From NCBI GenBank assembly GCA_018971925.1, contig JAGWZT010000055.1, positions 1 through 9,330 of the forward strand: a stretch of 9,330 nucleotides of DNA, given 5' to 3'. Numbering within the stretch: position 1 is the first letter of the stretch; every line of letters begins with the position of its first letter. This DNA is from Lysobacteraceae bacterium. Lineage in GTDB: Bacteria; Pseudomonadota; Gammaproteobacteria; Xanthomonadales; Rhodanobacteraceae. The position numbers and the translations under genes were made by a program. This document shows positions 1 to 5,815 of this stretch, piece by piece. The notes beneath the pieces were generated by a model that saw only the letters and a program-made list of their open reading frames with translations, was not told where the DNA came from and did no database searches.

Positions 1-620
1 CACCGCAGGATGTCATTTCGCGTGACAACGTGCCGGTCAAGGTCGATGCGATGATCCTGTACCGCGTGATCGACCCCGAGAAGGCCGTGATCCAGGTCGA
101 GGACGCCCGCGAGGCCACCAGCCAGCTCGCGCAGACGACGCTGCGTTCGGTGCTGGGTCAACATGAACTCGACGAAATGCTGGCTGAGCGCGACAAGCTC
201 AACCATGACGTGCAGATGATCCTCGACCAGCACACCGACGCGTGGGGCATCAAGGTATCCAACGTCGAGATCAAGCAGGTCGACCTCGACGACACCATGG
301 TCCGGGCGATTGCGCGCCAGGCCGAGGCCGAGCGCCAGCGGCGCGCCAAGGTCATCAACGCCGAAGGCGAGTTGCAGGCTTCGCAAAAACTGATGCAGGC
401 CGCGCAGACCCTGATGGAGCAGCCGCAGTCGATCCAGCTGCGTTACCTGCAGACGCTGGTCGAGGTGGCCGGGATCAGCGGCACCAAGACCAACACCATC
501 GCGTTCCCGCTACCGCTGGATTTGCTGGAGCCGTTGCTGGGTAAGGCACGTGCGCGGGCTGCAAGCGTCCCACCTCCCGATCCCGCGGTGCCGCCCGCAC
601 CCGATGCCGCCAGAACCTGA
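1..620 (+). CDS. Slipin / stomatin-like SPFH (band 7) protein, 5'-truncated
   Basis: The reading frame is open from the left edge (first full codon at base 3) to TGA at 618-620, so about 205 C-terminal residues are present. The first visible residues, PQDVISRDNVPVKVDA, followed by YRVIDPEKAVIQVEDAREA and LRSVLGQHELDEMLAERDKLN, are the core of the prohibitin/stomatin SPFH domain. Next come a helical, charged stretch rich in Ala, Glu, Arg and Gln (QAEAERQRRAKVINAEGE), typical of the coiled-coil oligomerisation region, and a short Pro/Ala-rich tail. The N-terminal membrane anchor lies outside the window. Slipins form large membrane-bound rings in lipid microdomains and are often encoded beside an NfeD-type protein; that partner would be to the left and is not visible. 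A GTG at 30 can open the frame but falls inside the domain, so it is not the real start. Family assignment is secure; QmcA-like versus slipin subtype is less so. Confidence 0.9.
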   Translation, partial: PQDVISRDNVPVKVDAMILYRVIDPEKAVIQVEDAREATSQLAQTTLRSVLGQHELDEMLAERDKLNHDVQMILDQHTDAWGIKVSNVEIKQVDLDDTMVRAIARQAEAERQRRAKVINAEGELQASQKLMQAAQTLMEQPQSIQLRYLQTLVEVAGISGTKTNTIAFPLPLDLLEPLLGKARARAASVPPPDPAVPPAPDAART

Positions 621-628
621 CGCTGTCC

Positions 629-667
629 ACGCCCGCCGACAGGCGTCGTCGCGCGGCAGCGCCGCGT
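629..667. terminator. Candidate bidirectional hairpin terminator between convergent genes
   Basis: The 46-bp gap between the slipin stop (620) and the stop of the minus-strand sensor gene (667) holds two small stem-loops: ACGCC (629-633) with GGCGT (642-646), and CGCGGC (652-657) with GCCGCG (661-666), loop AGC. The second is GC-rich and could stop transcription from either side. Neither is followed by a clear T-run, so this is only a candidate. Confidence 0.3.
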
Positions 668-1590
668 CAAACCCGCGCGGACTTCACCAGCAGATGCTTG
701 GCAAAGGCGCCGTGCATGCGTCCGATGGCGCGTACCAGATGCAGGGTGACGAACAACAGCAGGATGCCGAGCACGCACCAGGTGGCGACCCCGGCCCAAC
801 CGATGGACCATGCGGCGAAATCGCACACCCACGGCGGTGCGCCGACGCAGGTCGAACTGTCGATGTAGCTGGAATAGACCGCCTTCAGTATGGGCGTCGC
901 GATCAATGCCAGCGATATCGACATCAGCGTCACCACGATCGTGAAATAGAGGATGCCCAGCGGCAGCATCAGCAGCATGTACAGCAAGGTCGCCCAGGTG
1001 CGCGGATCGGTCAGCATCGCCGCTATCCGCTGCAGCCATGGCCGTTCGCGTCCGGTGTAGGGCGGCCGGCGTGGCATGCGCACGCCGAGCATGCCTTCGA
1101 CCATGCGGCTTTCGACCAGCGACAGGCCGCGCACCGATGCCATGAACAAAAGGAAGAACGGTGCGCCGATGATCAGCACTGCGAAGCCGGCCGACATCGA
1201 CAATCCTGTGACGGCCCACGTGAAGTAGAAGATGCCGGTGGCAAGCGACAGCAGCATGTAGAACATCGCACCGTAAGTATGCGGATCGGCCAGCACCCCG
1301 AAGAAACGGCCGAGTGCAGAACGGCGTGGGCGCGGCGGCGGCGTGCGCAAGGCGCGTGCGACGGTCTTTTCGGTGGTGCGGTAGATTTCCGCGACCTCAT
1401 CGGGCGCGCCGTAGCTGGTCGAAATCTTCGCCAGCAGTTCGGCCTCGCTCATGCCAGGGTTTTCCGCCAGCTCCGAGCGCAGGTGTTCCTCGGCGTCGTA
1501 CAACGCATCCTGGATCATCGCCGGATCGGCGCCGGCCAGGGCCGCGCGCAGTTGCGCCAGGTATTGCTCGATGGTTTGGGGCGTGGTCAT
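667..1590 (-). CDS. HAAS/DUF1700-type sensor-domain membrane protein, PadR partner
   Basis: This is a 307-residue integral membrane protein. Residues 1-75 are cytoplasmic and helical (TIEQYLAQLRAALAG, DALYDAEEHLRSEL, then ISTSYGAPDEVAEIY), matching the HAAS/DUF1700 domain that often sits beside PadR regulators. After a Pro/Arg linker (83-92) come two related membrane modules: residues 95-150 (VLADPHTYGAMFYMLLSLATG, then FYFTWAVTGLSMS) and 188-240 (MLTDPRTWATLLYMLLMLPLG, then ILYFTIVVTLMSIS). These resemble the 'putative sensor' domain found in histidine kinases and look like an internal duplication. A last hydrophobic segment spans about 263-286. The gene starts 4 bp after padR, and its Shine-Dalgarno (GAAGGA) lies inside the padR 3' end, so the two are one transcript and probably translationally coupled. 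The likely role, inferred from known PadR-HAAS pairs, is to sense an envelope signal. The ligand is unknown. Confidence 0.82.
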   Translation of the reverse strand: MTTPQTIEQYLAQLRAALAGADPAMIQDALYDAEEHLRSELAENPGMSEAELLAKISTSYGAPDEVAEIYRTTEKTVARALRTPPPRPRRSALGRFFGVLADPHTYGAMFYMLLSLATGIFYFTWAVTGLSMSAGFAVLIIGAPFFLLFMASVRGLSLVESRMVEGMLGVRMPRRPPYTGRERPWLQRIAAMLTDPRTWATLLYMLLMLPLGILYFTIVVTLMSISLALIATPILKAVYSSYIDSSTCVGAPPWVCDFAAWSIGWAGVATWCVLGILLLFVTLHLVRAIGRMHGAFAKHLLVKSARV

Positions 1591-1594
1591 GGCT

Positions 1595-1951
1595 TCAATC
1601 CTTCAATATCGAATCGACGAAACGGCGCGTGGAGCCCCATGCATCGGCCCATTCGCGCAGGACCTTCCTGCCCAGCGGGGTGATCCGGTAGTAACGGCGC
1701 GGCGGCCCGGCTTCCGAAGGTTCGACGAAGGTGTCCAGCAACTCCGCCGCGCTCAGGTTGCGCAACACGGGGTACAACGCGCTCTGCTTGCCGACCAGCA
1801 CCCCGCCGGCATCGCGTTCCAGGCGCTTGGCGATCTGGTAGCCGTACAACGGTTCGCGCGCGGCCGCCAGCACCGCCAGCAACACCAGCGACACCGTGCC
1901 CGCCGCGAGTTCCTTCTCGAATTTCTTCAGGTGCGCTTCGGTGTCGCTCAT
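1595..1951 (-). CDS. PadR-family transcriptional regulator
   Basis: This 118-residue protein has the PadR winged helix-turn-helix. YGYQIAKRLE (36-45) follows the first helices, GKQSALYPVLRNLSAAELL (54-72) is the recognition helix region, and RRYYRITPLGRKVLREW (85-101) forms the wing and the start of the dimerisation helix. The short C-terminal helix marks the small subfamily of about 110-120 residues. PadR proteins are usually repressors that bind an ATGT-N8-ACAT dyad and often control their own operon; such a dyad lies at 2050-2065, about 100 bp upstream. The gene leads a two-gene operon with the membrane sensor that follows 4 bp later. The ATG at 1949-1951 has only a weak upstream Shine-Dalgarno (GCAGG, rather distant). 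No other start in frame fits the family better. Confidence 0.92.
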   Translation of the reverse strand: MSDTEAHLKKFEKELAAGTVSLVLLAVLAAAREPLYGYQIAKRLERDAGGVLVGKQSALYPVLRNLSAAELLDTFVEPSEAGPPRRYYRITPLGRKVLREWADAWGSTRRFVDSILKD

Positions 1952-2013
1952 CGCAATCAGGGCCTGCTGACGCTATGCCGCGTGAGCCGCTGCGGAGCAA
2001 CCCTTCGGGACGG

Positions 2014-2101
2014 GGCTGTTTGCCCACATGGCTGCGTCATCGCTCGTCGATGTATCGACATACATCTCCCTCACTTTTCCTTGCCCTGCGAGCAAACAGC
2101 C
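2014..2101. repeat. 10-bp perfect inverted repeat flanking the PadR operator
   Basis: GGCTGTTTGC (2014-2023) is the exact reverse complement of GCAAACAGCC (2092-2101). The 68 bp between include the ATGT-N8-ACAT dyad. The pair could form a long stem in the padR leader RNA or mark the ends of a small dispersed element; the sequence alone does not decide. Confidence 0.5.
2049..2066. promoter_or_regulatory. Predicted PadR operator (ATGT-N8-ACAT dyad)
   Basis: GATGTATCGACATACATC is a perfect dyad with 7-bp arms and a 4-bp spacer. It contains ATGT (2050-2053), eight bases, then ACAT (2062-2065), which is exactly the conserved box reported for PadR-type repressors. It lies 98 bp upstream of the padR start, so autorepression of the padR-sensor operon is the natural reading. 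The operator call is inferred; the dyad itself is seen directly. Confidence 0.6.
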
Positions 2102-2141
2102 ACTGGCGCGGCCGCGTGGCATGGCGTTAACAGGCCCTAAC

Positions 2142-2169
2142 TTGCATCCGTCATAGTCGCGAGTACACT
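2142..2169 (+). promoter_or_regulatory. Weak sigma-70-like promoter candidate for the small membrane-protein gene
   Basis: TTGCAT (2142-2147), 16 bp, then TACACT (2164-2169) gives a modest match to the -35/-10 consensus. If used, it would leave a leader of roughly 130 nt before the ATG at 2306. Both hexamers are imperfect. Confidence 0.25.
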
Positions 2170-2279
2170 ATAGCGCAGTTGATAATAGCGGCATGGGCCT
2201 GAAGTCATGGGTCGACAGTCATGCTTCCGGTGCTGATTCGGGCGTGCATACTGTGCGTGCACATGCGTGGATGATCGTC

Positions 2280-2300
2280 CGCCACAGAGTGGCGAGGAGG
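2280..2300 (+). promoter_or_regulatory. Hairpin abutting a strong Shine-Dalgarno; fixes the start at 2306
   Basis: CGCCAC (2280-2285) pairs perfectly with GTGGCG (2289-2294) around the loop AGA. The next six bases are AGGAGG (2295-2300), a near-perfect ribosome binding site 5 nt before ATG 2306. The site supports 2306 over an in-frame start at 2267, and the stem could modulate ribosome access. Confidence 0.5.
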
Positions 2301-2305
2301 TTGCA

Positions 2306-2581
2306 ATGCTCAAGCTTGGCGTGGTCTTGGCAGCCGTGATCGGCGTCTTCTGGTTGTTGACGGGCGGCTTGTTCAAGCTGATGTTCGGATTCGCCGGCGC
2401 GGTTTTCGGTGGCCTGGTCGGATTGTTCGTGGCCGGCATGCTCGCGCTGTTCGTGGTTCCGATCGTGCTGCTTGCCCTGTTGCCGCTCATGGTGCCGGCG
2501 CTTTGCGTCGCCGCGTTGGTGTGGGTGATCGTGCGCGCCGCGCAGCCGGCCGAACATCCGGCGGCACCTGTGGCGCACTGA
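2306..2581 (+). CDS. Small hydrophobic membrane protein, unknown function
   Basis: The 91-residue product is almost entirely hydrophobic. MLKLGVVLAAVIGVFWLLTGG forms a first membrane helix, a glycine-rich GFAGAVFGGLVGLFVAGML a second, and FVVPIVLLALLPLMVPAL running into CVAALVWVIV a third and possibly a fourth, before a short Ala/Pro tail (AAQPAEHPAAPVAH). I chose ATG 2306 because AGGAGG sits 5 nt before it; an in-frame start 13 codons upstream (2267) would add only polar residues (DDRPPQSGEE) and lacks such a site. I do not recognise the family. It is a lone plus-strand gene between two minus-strand genes, with its own leader. The clean hydropathy pattern and strong ribosome binding site make it a credible real gene. 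The complementary strand also has open frames here, but they are low-complexity shadows. Confidence 0.72.
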   Translation: MLKLGVVLAAVIGVFWLLTGGLFKLMFGFAGAVFGGLVGLFVAGMLALFVVPIVLLALLPLMVPALCVAALVWVIVRAAQPAEHPAAPVAH

Positions 2582-2590
2582 TCGTTGCGG

Positions 2591-2623
2591 CGTGCGCGGC
2601 GTCCATGGCGGGCGCCGCGCGCG
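2591..2623. terminator. Candidate bidirectional GC-rich hairpin between convergent genes
   Basis: GCGCGGCG (2594-2601) pairs perfectly with CGCCGCGC (2613-2620) around an 11-nt loop. Outer bases extend the stem to 2591/2623 with one G-T wobble. It fills the 53-bp gap between the small membrane-protein stop (2581) and the TonB-like stop (2635). There is no T-run, so efficiency is uncertain. Confidence 0.4.
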
Positions 2624-2634
2624 TCGGGCCTCGC

Positions 2635-3291
2635 TCAATCGCGACTCAAGTTGAACTGCACCGGTACCAGCGCCCACGCTTCGATGGCGTGACCATCGCG
2701 CATCGCGGGGTGGAAACGCCATGCCGCCAGTACGTGCTGGCGCGCGGCGGCGTCAAGGGTGCGCGAGCCGCTGCTGCGCTGGATCGCCACATGGACCGGC
2801 TTTCCACTCGCGTCCACCAGCACTTTCAGCAGTACCGTCCCTTGCACGCCGGCGCGCAAGGCCTGGATCGGATAGGCGGGCGGCGTGGCGGTTTCGTAGG
2901 CGATGGTGGCTTCGCTGTTACCTGCCGCTGCGGCCGCGTTCGTGATGACGGCGGTCGCGTGGGTTGGCAACGGCTCGACGGGAGTGATCGCGCTTGCAGC
3001 CGGTATGGAGATAGATACCGGATGTGTCACGGCCACGTGCACATTGGGCGTCGTCACGTGTCGCACCACGTGCAGCGTGGGTAGGGGCGGCGGCGGCACA
3101 ACCGCCGGCCGTGGCTGCAGGATGGTCGCCTGTAACGAGAGCGGTATAGGAACCTGCACGGGAAACGGCGTACTCGGCCGCAGCGCGAACAGCAGGATCG
3201 CCAGGTTCAAGCTCAGGGTCAACGCCATCGCGAGCGAACGGGTCGCGTGCGGCGCGCATTCGAAGGAACGCGTGACTGCCATCGACGTCAT
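2635..3291 (-). CDS. TonB-family energy-transducer-like protein
   Basis: This 218-residue protein has the layout of TonB. A short basic/polar cytoplasmic N-terminus is followed by one membrane helix at about 18-37 (TRSLAMALTLSLNLAILLFAL). A periplasmic Pro-rich linker runs about 39-115, with PRPAVVPPPPLP at 60-71. A TonB C-terminal domain covers about 138-214: PPAYPIQALRAGVQGTVLLK, VDASGKPVHVAIQRSSGSRTLD, then WRFHPA and VPVQFNL. TonB couples the inner-membrane proton gradient, via ExbB-ExbD, to outer-membrane receptors; no exbBD or receptor gene is in the window, so this may be an accessory TonB. I place the start at ATG 3291 because AAGGAGGT (3297-3304 on the reverse strand) is ideally spaced. 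An upstream in-frame start at 3324 would add 11 residues and have no such site. The linker is shorter than in classical TonB and has few Lys/Glu-Pro repeats. Confidence 0.85.
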   Translation of the reverse strand: MTSMAVTRSFECAPHATRSLAMALTLSLNLAILLFALRPSTPFPVQVPIPLSLQATILQPRPAVVPPPPLPTLHVVRHVTTPNVHVAVTHPVSISIPAASAITPVEPLPTHATAVITNAAAAAGNSEATIAYETATPPAYPIQALRAGVQGTVLLKVLVDASGKPVHVAIQRSSGSRTLDAAARQHVLAAWRFHPAMRDGHAIEAWALVPVQFNLSRD

Positions 3292-3421
3292 AAGCCACCT
3301 CCTTGCAATGAGGAACGTGGCCAAGGGCGCCGCGGCACGACGCCCCGGTCGAATTTCACGCTACGCTTCCGCGTCGGGCCGGACAAGTGCCGCGCGTGCG
3401 GCAGGTGTCGAGCGGAGGCGG

Positions 3422-4420
3422 TTACGCTTCCGCGGAATGGGCAAAACCGCCGATCAGGCTTGCAGTGATTTCGATCGAACGCAGCCGCGCCGCGTGGTCA
3501 TGCATGTTAGTGGTGAGGATCAGTTCGTCGGCACCGGTGCGTTCGATGAACGCATGGATCGCATCCGTCACCATGCCGGGCGAGCCGATCGCGGAGCAGG
3601 ACAGCACGTGCTGCAGCAATTCCCGGCCCTGCGGCGGCAGCGATTCGGCGTAGCCTTCCACCGGCGGCGGCAGCCGCCCCGGGTGGCCCGAACGCAGGTT
3701 CACGAACGACTGTTGCCACGATGTCGCGAGATAGCGCGCCTCGTCATCGGTGTCCGCGGCGAACACGTTGAAACCCAGCATCACGTGCGGCCGCTGCAGG
3801 AACCGCGATGGCTTGAACTGCGCTCGGTACACAGTGATCGCATCCGTCATCTGAGCCGGCGCGAAGTGGGAGGCGAACGCGTAAGGCAGCCCCAGCATCG
3901 CGGCGAGCTGCGCGCCGAACAGACTGGAACCCAGTATCCAGATCGGCACCTGCTGGCCTTCGCCGGGCACCGCGCGCACCGGCGCGCGCCCTTCGAAGTA
4001 CGCGATCAGCTCCAGCACGTCGCGCGGGAATGCATCAGGGTCAGTATCGAGGTTGCGGCGCAACGCGCGTGCCGTGGCCTGGTCGCTGCCCGGCGCGCGA
4101 CCGAGACCCAAATCGATGCGGCCGGGATACAGCGCCTCCAGCGTGCCGAACTGTTCGGCGATCACCAGCGGCGGGTGATTGGGCAGCATGATGCCGCCCG
4201 CGCCCACGCGGATACGCGACGTGGCACCCGCCACGTGGCCGATCAGCACCGAAGTCGCCGCGCTGGCAATGCCCGGCATTCCATGGTGTTCGGCCATCCA
4301 GAAACGGTTGAAACCCCAGCGCTCCGCGTGCTGCGCAATGTCAACGGTGCGTGCGAGGGACTCGCGGGCCGAACCACCTTCGGTGATCGGGCAAAGGTCG
4401 AGGAAGGAAAACGGGATCAT
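3422..4420 (-). CDS. yhbW: Luciferase-like flavin-dependent monooxygenase, YhbW type
   Basis: At 332 residues this matches the length and motifs of the LLM-class, LuxA-like oxidoreductase YhbW. FSFLDLCPITEGGSARE is at 4-20, WMAEHHGMPGIASAATSVLI at 41-60, GGIMLPNHPPLVIAEQFGTL at 75-94, and YPGRIDLGLGRAPGSDQ at 98-114. WILGSSLFGAQLAA, then YAFASHFAP, follow mid-protein. These are the near-invariant segments of the family, which adopts a TIM-barrel fold and uses reduced FMN; the physiological substrate of YhbW is not known. The ATG overlaps the stop of the upstream DUF488 gene (ATGA, 4417-4420), so translation is probably coupled; its own Shine-Dalgarno is poor. The stop is TAA at 3422-3424, and 130 bp with no clear gene separate it from the tonB-like start. 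No frame damage is seen. Confidence 0.92.
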   Translation of the reverse strand: MIPFSFLDLCPITEGGSARESLARTVDIAQHAERWGFNRFWMAEHHGMPGIASAATSVLIGHVAGATSRIRVGAGGIMLPNHPPLVIAEQFGTLEALYPGRIDLGLGRAPGSDQATARALRRNLDTDPDAFPRDVLELIAYFEGRAPVRAVPGEGQQVPIWILGSSLFGAQLAAMLGLPYAFASHFAPAQMTDAITVYRAQFKPSRFLQRPHVMLGFNVFAADTDDEARYLATSWQQSFVNLRSGHPGRLPPPVEGYAESLPPQGRELLQHVLSCSAIGSPGMVTDAIHAFIERTGADELILTTNMHDHAARLRSIEITASLIGGFAHSAEA

Positions 4421-4965
4421 TCCAGACGCAACTGGTGCTGGTCGCCCGAATAATCAAGGTGCCCATCGGCGACGTGCGCTGCAGACGTGTAGGGATGTTC
4501 CGTCGGCGCGCCTGGTCCCAGGATGTGCAGCACGCGTGTGCCGTTGAGCTTGAACACGTCCGAGATCAGGCCGCGATGGCAACGCCACCATACCGCTTCC
4601 GAGCACATGATCGCGGTACGCTGCCTTGATGCCAGCGCCTTCAGCCGCTCGATGCCGGCGTGGAACGATTCGGTTTGCATGTAATCCGCGTAACCGCGAA
4701 ACGCGGGGTGCCGCCACGCCGTATTGGGCGAATCCGCGAGTGCTTTGCGGCGTCCGCCAATCTCGGTGAACGCTTCGTACTGGATGCCGGCATCATGCAA
4801 GCCACGTTGCAACGGTTCGACGTTGAAGTGCGGATACTTGCGCGAACCTGGAAAGTGGCGCACGTCGGCCAGCACCTCGATACCGTTCTCTTTCAGCAGC
4901 GCGATGAATTCATCGAGGTCGCGGGTGGAGTGGCCGATGGTCCACAACGTTTCCGGCCACGACAT
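4417..4965 (-). CDS. DUF488 domain-containing protein
   Basis: This is a complete DUF488 protein of 182 residues from ATG 4965. TIGHSTRDLDEFIALLKENG is at 9-28, DVRHFPGSRKYPHFN at 34-48, IGGRRKALADSPNTAWR at 69-85, FRGYADYMQT at 89-98, and MCSEAVWWRCHR at 120-131. The last is the conserved Cys...CHR signature, followed by EHPYTSAAHVADG near the end. DUF488 proteins are small, cytosolic and of unknown function; the conserved Cys and His suggest metal or redox chemistry, but this is inference. I chose 4965 because family members start a few residues before TIGHS and AGGAAA lies upstream, though at longer than ideal spacing. ATGs at 4992 and 5025 are alternatives, adding 9 and 20 residues. It overlaps yhbW by 4 bp and is divergent from yggS. 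Confidence 0.88.
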   Translation of the reverse strand: MSWPETLWTIGHSTRDLDEFIALLKENGIEVLADVRHFPGSRKYPHFNVEPLQRGLHDAGIQYEAFTEIGGRRKALADSPNTAWRHPAFRGYADYMQTESFHAGIERLKALASRQRTAIMCSEAVWWRCHRGLISDVFKLNGTRVLHILGPGAPTEHPYTSAAHVADGHLDYSGDQHQLRLE

Positions 4966-5036
4966 CACCGCGGATTTCCTGCGCGCACTCATGCGGCCAG
5001 CATACGCGCACAGGCGGGAACGCATGCTGTCGCCTG

Positions 5037-5044
5037 TCTATACT
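5037..5044. promoter_or_regulatory. Shared -10 region of divergent yggS and DUF488 promoters
   Basis: On the plus strand TATACT (5039-5044) is a strong -10 hexamer ending 6 nt before the yggS ATG at 5051, where transcription would be expected to start. On the minus strand the same bases read TATAGA (5037-5042), a usable -10 for the DUF488-yhbW pair. No good -35 is seen on the plus strand. Confidence 0.5.
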
Positions 5045-5050
5045 TGCGCG

Positions 5051-5815
5051 ATGGGCAACTACACCACCGCCAATACCGTCGAGGAATTTCGCCAGCACCT
5101 TGCCGGCGTACACGCGCGCATCGCGGCGGCGTGCGCGAAGGTAGGGCGTGATCCTTCCAGTGTGCGCCTGCTGCCCGTCAGCAAAACGGTGCCGGAAGCG
5201 CGCATCCGCAATGCCCATGCGGCGGGCTGCCGCACGTTGGGCGAGAACAAGGTGCAGGAGGCGCACGGCAAGTGGCAGGCGATGTCGGACTTGCCGGACC
5301 TGCGCTGGGCCATCATCGGCCACCTGCAGACCAACAAGGCGAAACTGGTCGCCGAATTCGCGTCCGAATTCCAGGCGCTGGACAGTCTGCGTGTGGCCGA
5401 GGCGCTGGACAAGCGCTTGCAGACATTGGGCCGCTCGCTTGACGTGCTGGTGCAGGTCAACACATCGAACGAAGAGAGCAAGTTCGGGCTGCCACCCAGC
5501 GAATTGGAAGCATTCGTCAAAAAACTTCCGGTGTTTTCATCGCTGCACGTGCGCGGCCTGATGACGCTCGCGTTGTTTTCGGACGATGCCGCGAAAGTGC
5601 GGCCATGCTTCGTGCGTCTGCGTGAATTGCGCGGCCGGCTGCGCCAGTCCGCGCCGGATGGCGTCGTGATGGACGAGCTTTCGATGGGCATGTCCGGTGA
5701 CTACGAACTTGCGATCGAGGAAGGTTCCACGATCGTGCGCGTCGGGCAGGCGATCTTCGGCGCGCGCAAGGTGCCCGACAACGTTTACTGGCCAACATCC
5801 GACGAGCAGGCGTGA
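5051..5815 (+). CDS. yggS: YggS/PROSC family pyridoxal-phosphate homeostasis protein
   Basis: The 254-residue protein is a single-domain PLP-binding fold III barrel. VRLLPVSKTVPEARI (38-52) carries the Lys45 expected to hold PLP as a Schiff base. GENKVQEAHGKW (64-75), WAIIGHLQTNKAK (86-98), SKFGLPPSELEAF (143-155), VRGLMTLALFSDD (167-179) and MDELSMGMSGDYELAI (207-222) follow in order. GSTIVRVGQAIFGAR (225-239) near the end binds the phosphate. YggS buffers free PLP and affects vitamin B6 and amino-acid homeostasis; it has no established catalytic activity. The start at ATG 5051 fits the family N-terminus; upstream in-frame codons lie inside the divergent DUF488 gene. There is no Shine-Dalgarno, and a -10 hexamer ends 6 nt before the ATG, so the mRNA is probably leaderless. 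The TGA (5813-5815) directly abuts the stop of the convergent traB-like gene. Confidence 0.94.
   Translation: MGNYTTANTVEEFRQHLAGVHARIAAACAKVGRDPSSVRLLPVSKTVPEARIRNAHAAGCRTLGENKVQEAHGKWQAMSDLPDLRWAIIGHLQTNKAKLVAEFASEFQALDSLRVAEALDKRLQTLGRSLDVLVQVNTSNEESKFGLPPSELEAFVKKLPVFSSLHVRGLMTLALFSDDAAKVRPCFVRLRELRGRLRQSAPDGVVMDELSMGMSGDYELAIEEGSTIVRVGQAIFGARKVPDNVYWPTSDEQA

Larger units (their letters stand above)
1952..2305. other. Intergenic region between divergent padR and small membrane-protein gene
   Basis: These 354 bp contain no convincing gene. From left to right they hold the leader of padR, one arm of a 10-bp inverted repeat (2014-2023), a PadR-type operator (2049-2066), the other arm (2092-2101), a weak plus-strand promoter candidate (2142-2169), and a structured leader that ends in a hairpin and strong Shine-Dalgarno for the gene at 2306. 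Short open frames cross it, including a 34-codon minus-strand one (1957-2061) with an AGGGAG upstream, but nothing in their composition marks them as real. Confidence 0.6.

Noticed and set aside
550..1683. 377-codon plus-strand frame opposite the sensor-domain gene
   Set aside because: Overlaps the slipin end and the sensor gene; its product is Gln/Arg/His-rich without membrane segments or motifs.
1957..2061. 34-codon minus-strand frame upstream of padR with AGGGAG before its ATG
   Set aside because: The start lies inside the PadR operator, the product (MSIHRRAMTQ...) has no features, and a short leader peptide cannot be told from chance here.
3388..3403. TGCCGC-GCGT-GCGGCA hairpin downstream of yhbW as terminator
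   Set aside because: Only 6 bp and no T-tract in the direction of transcription; common in DNA of this GC content.
2903..4453. 516-codon plus-strand open frame opposite the tonB-like and yhbW genes
   Set aside because: Arg-rich shadow composition with no recognisable domain, while the opposite strand encodes clear TonB and LLM-family proteins.
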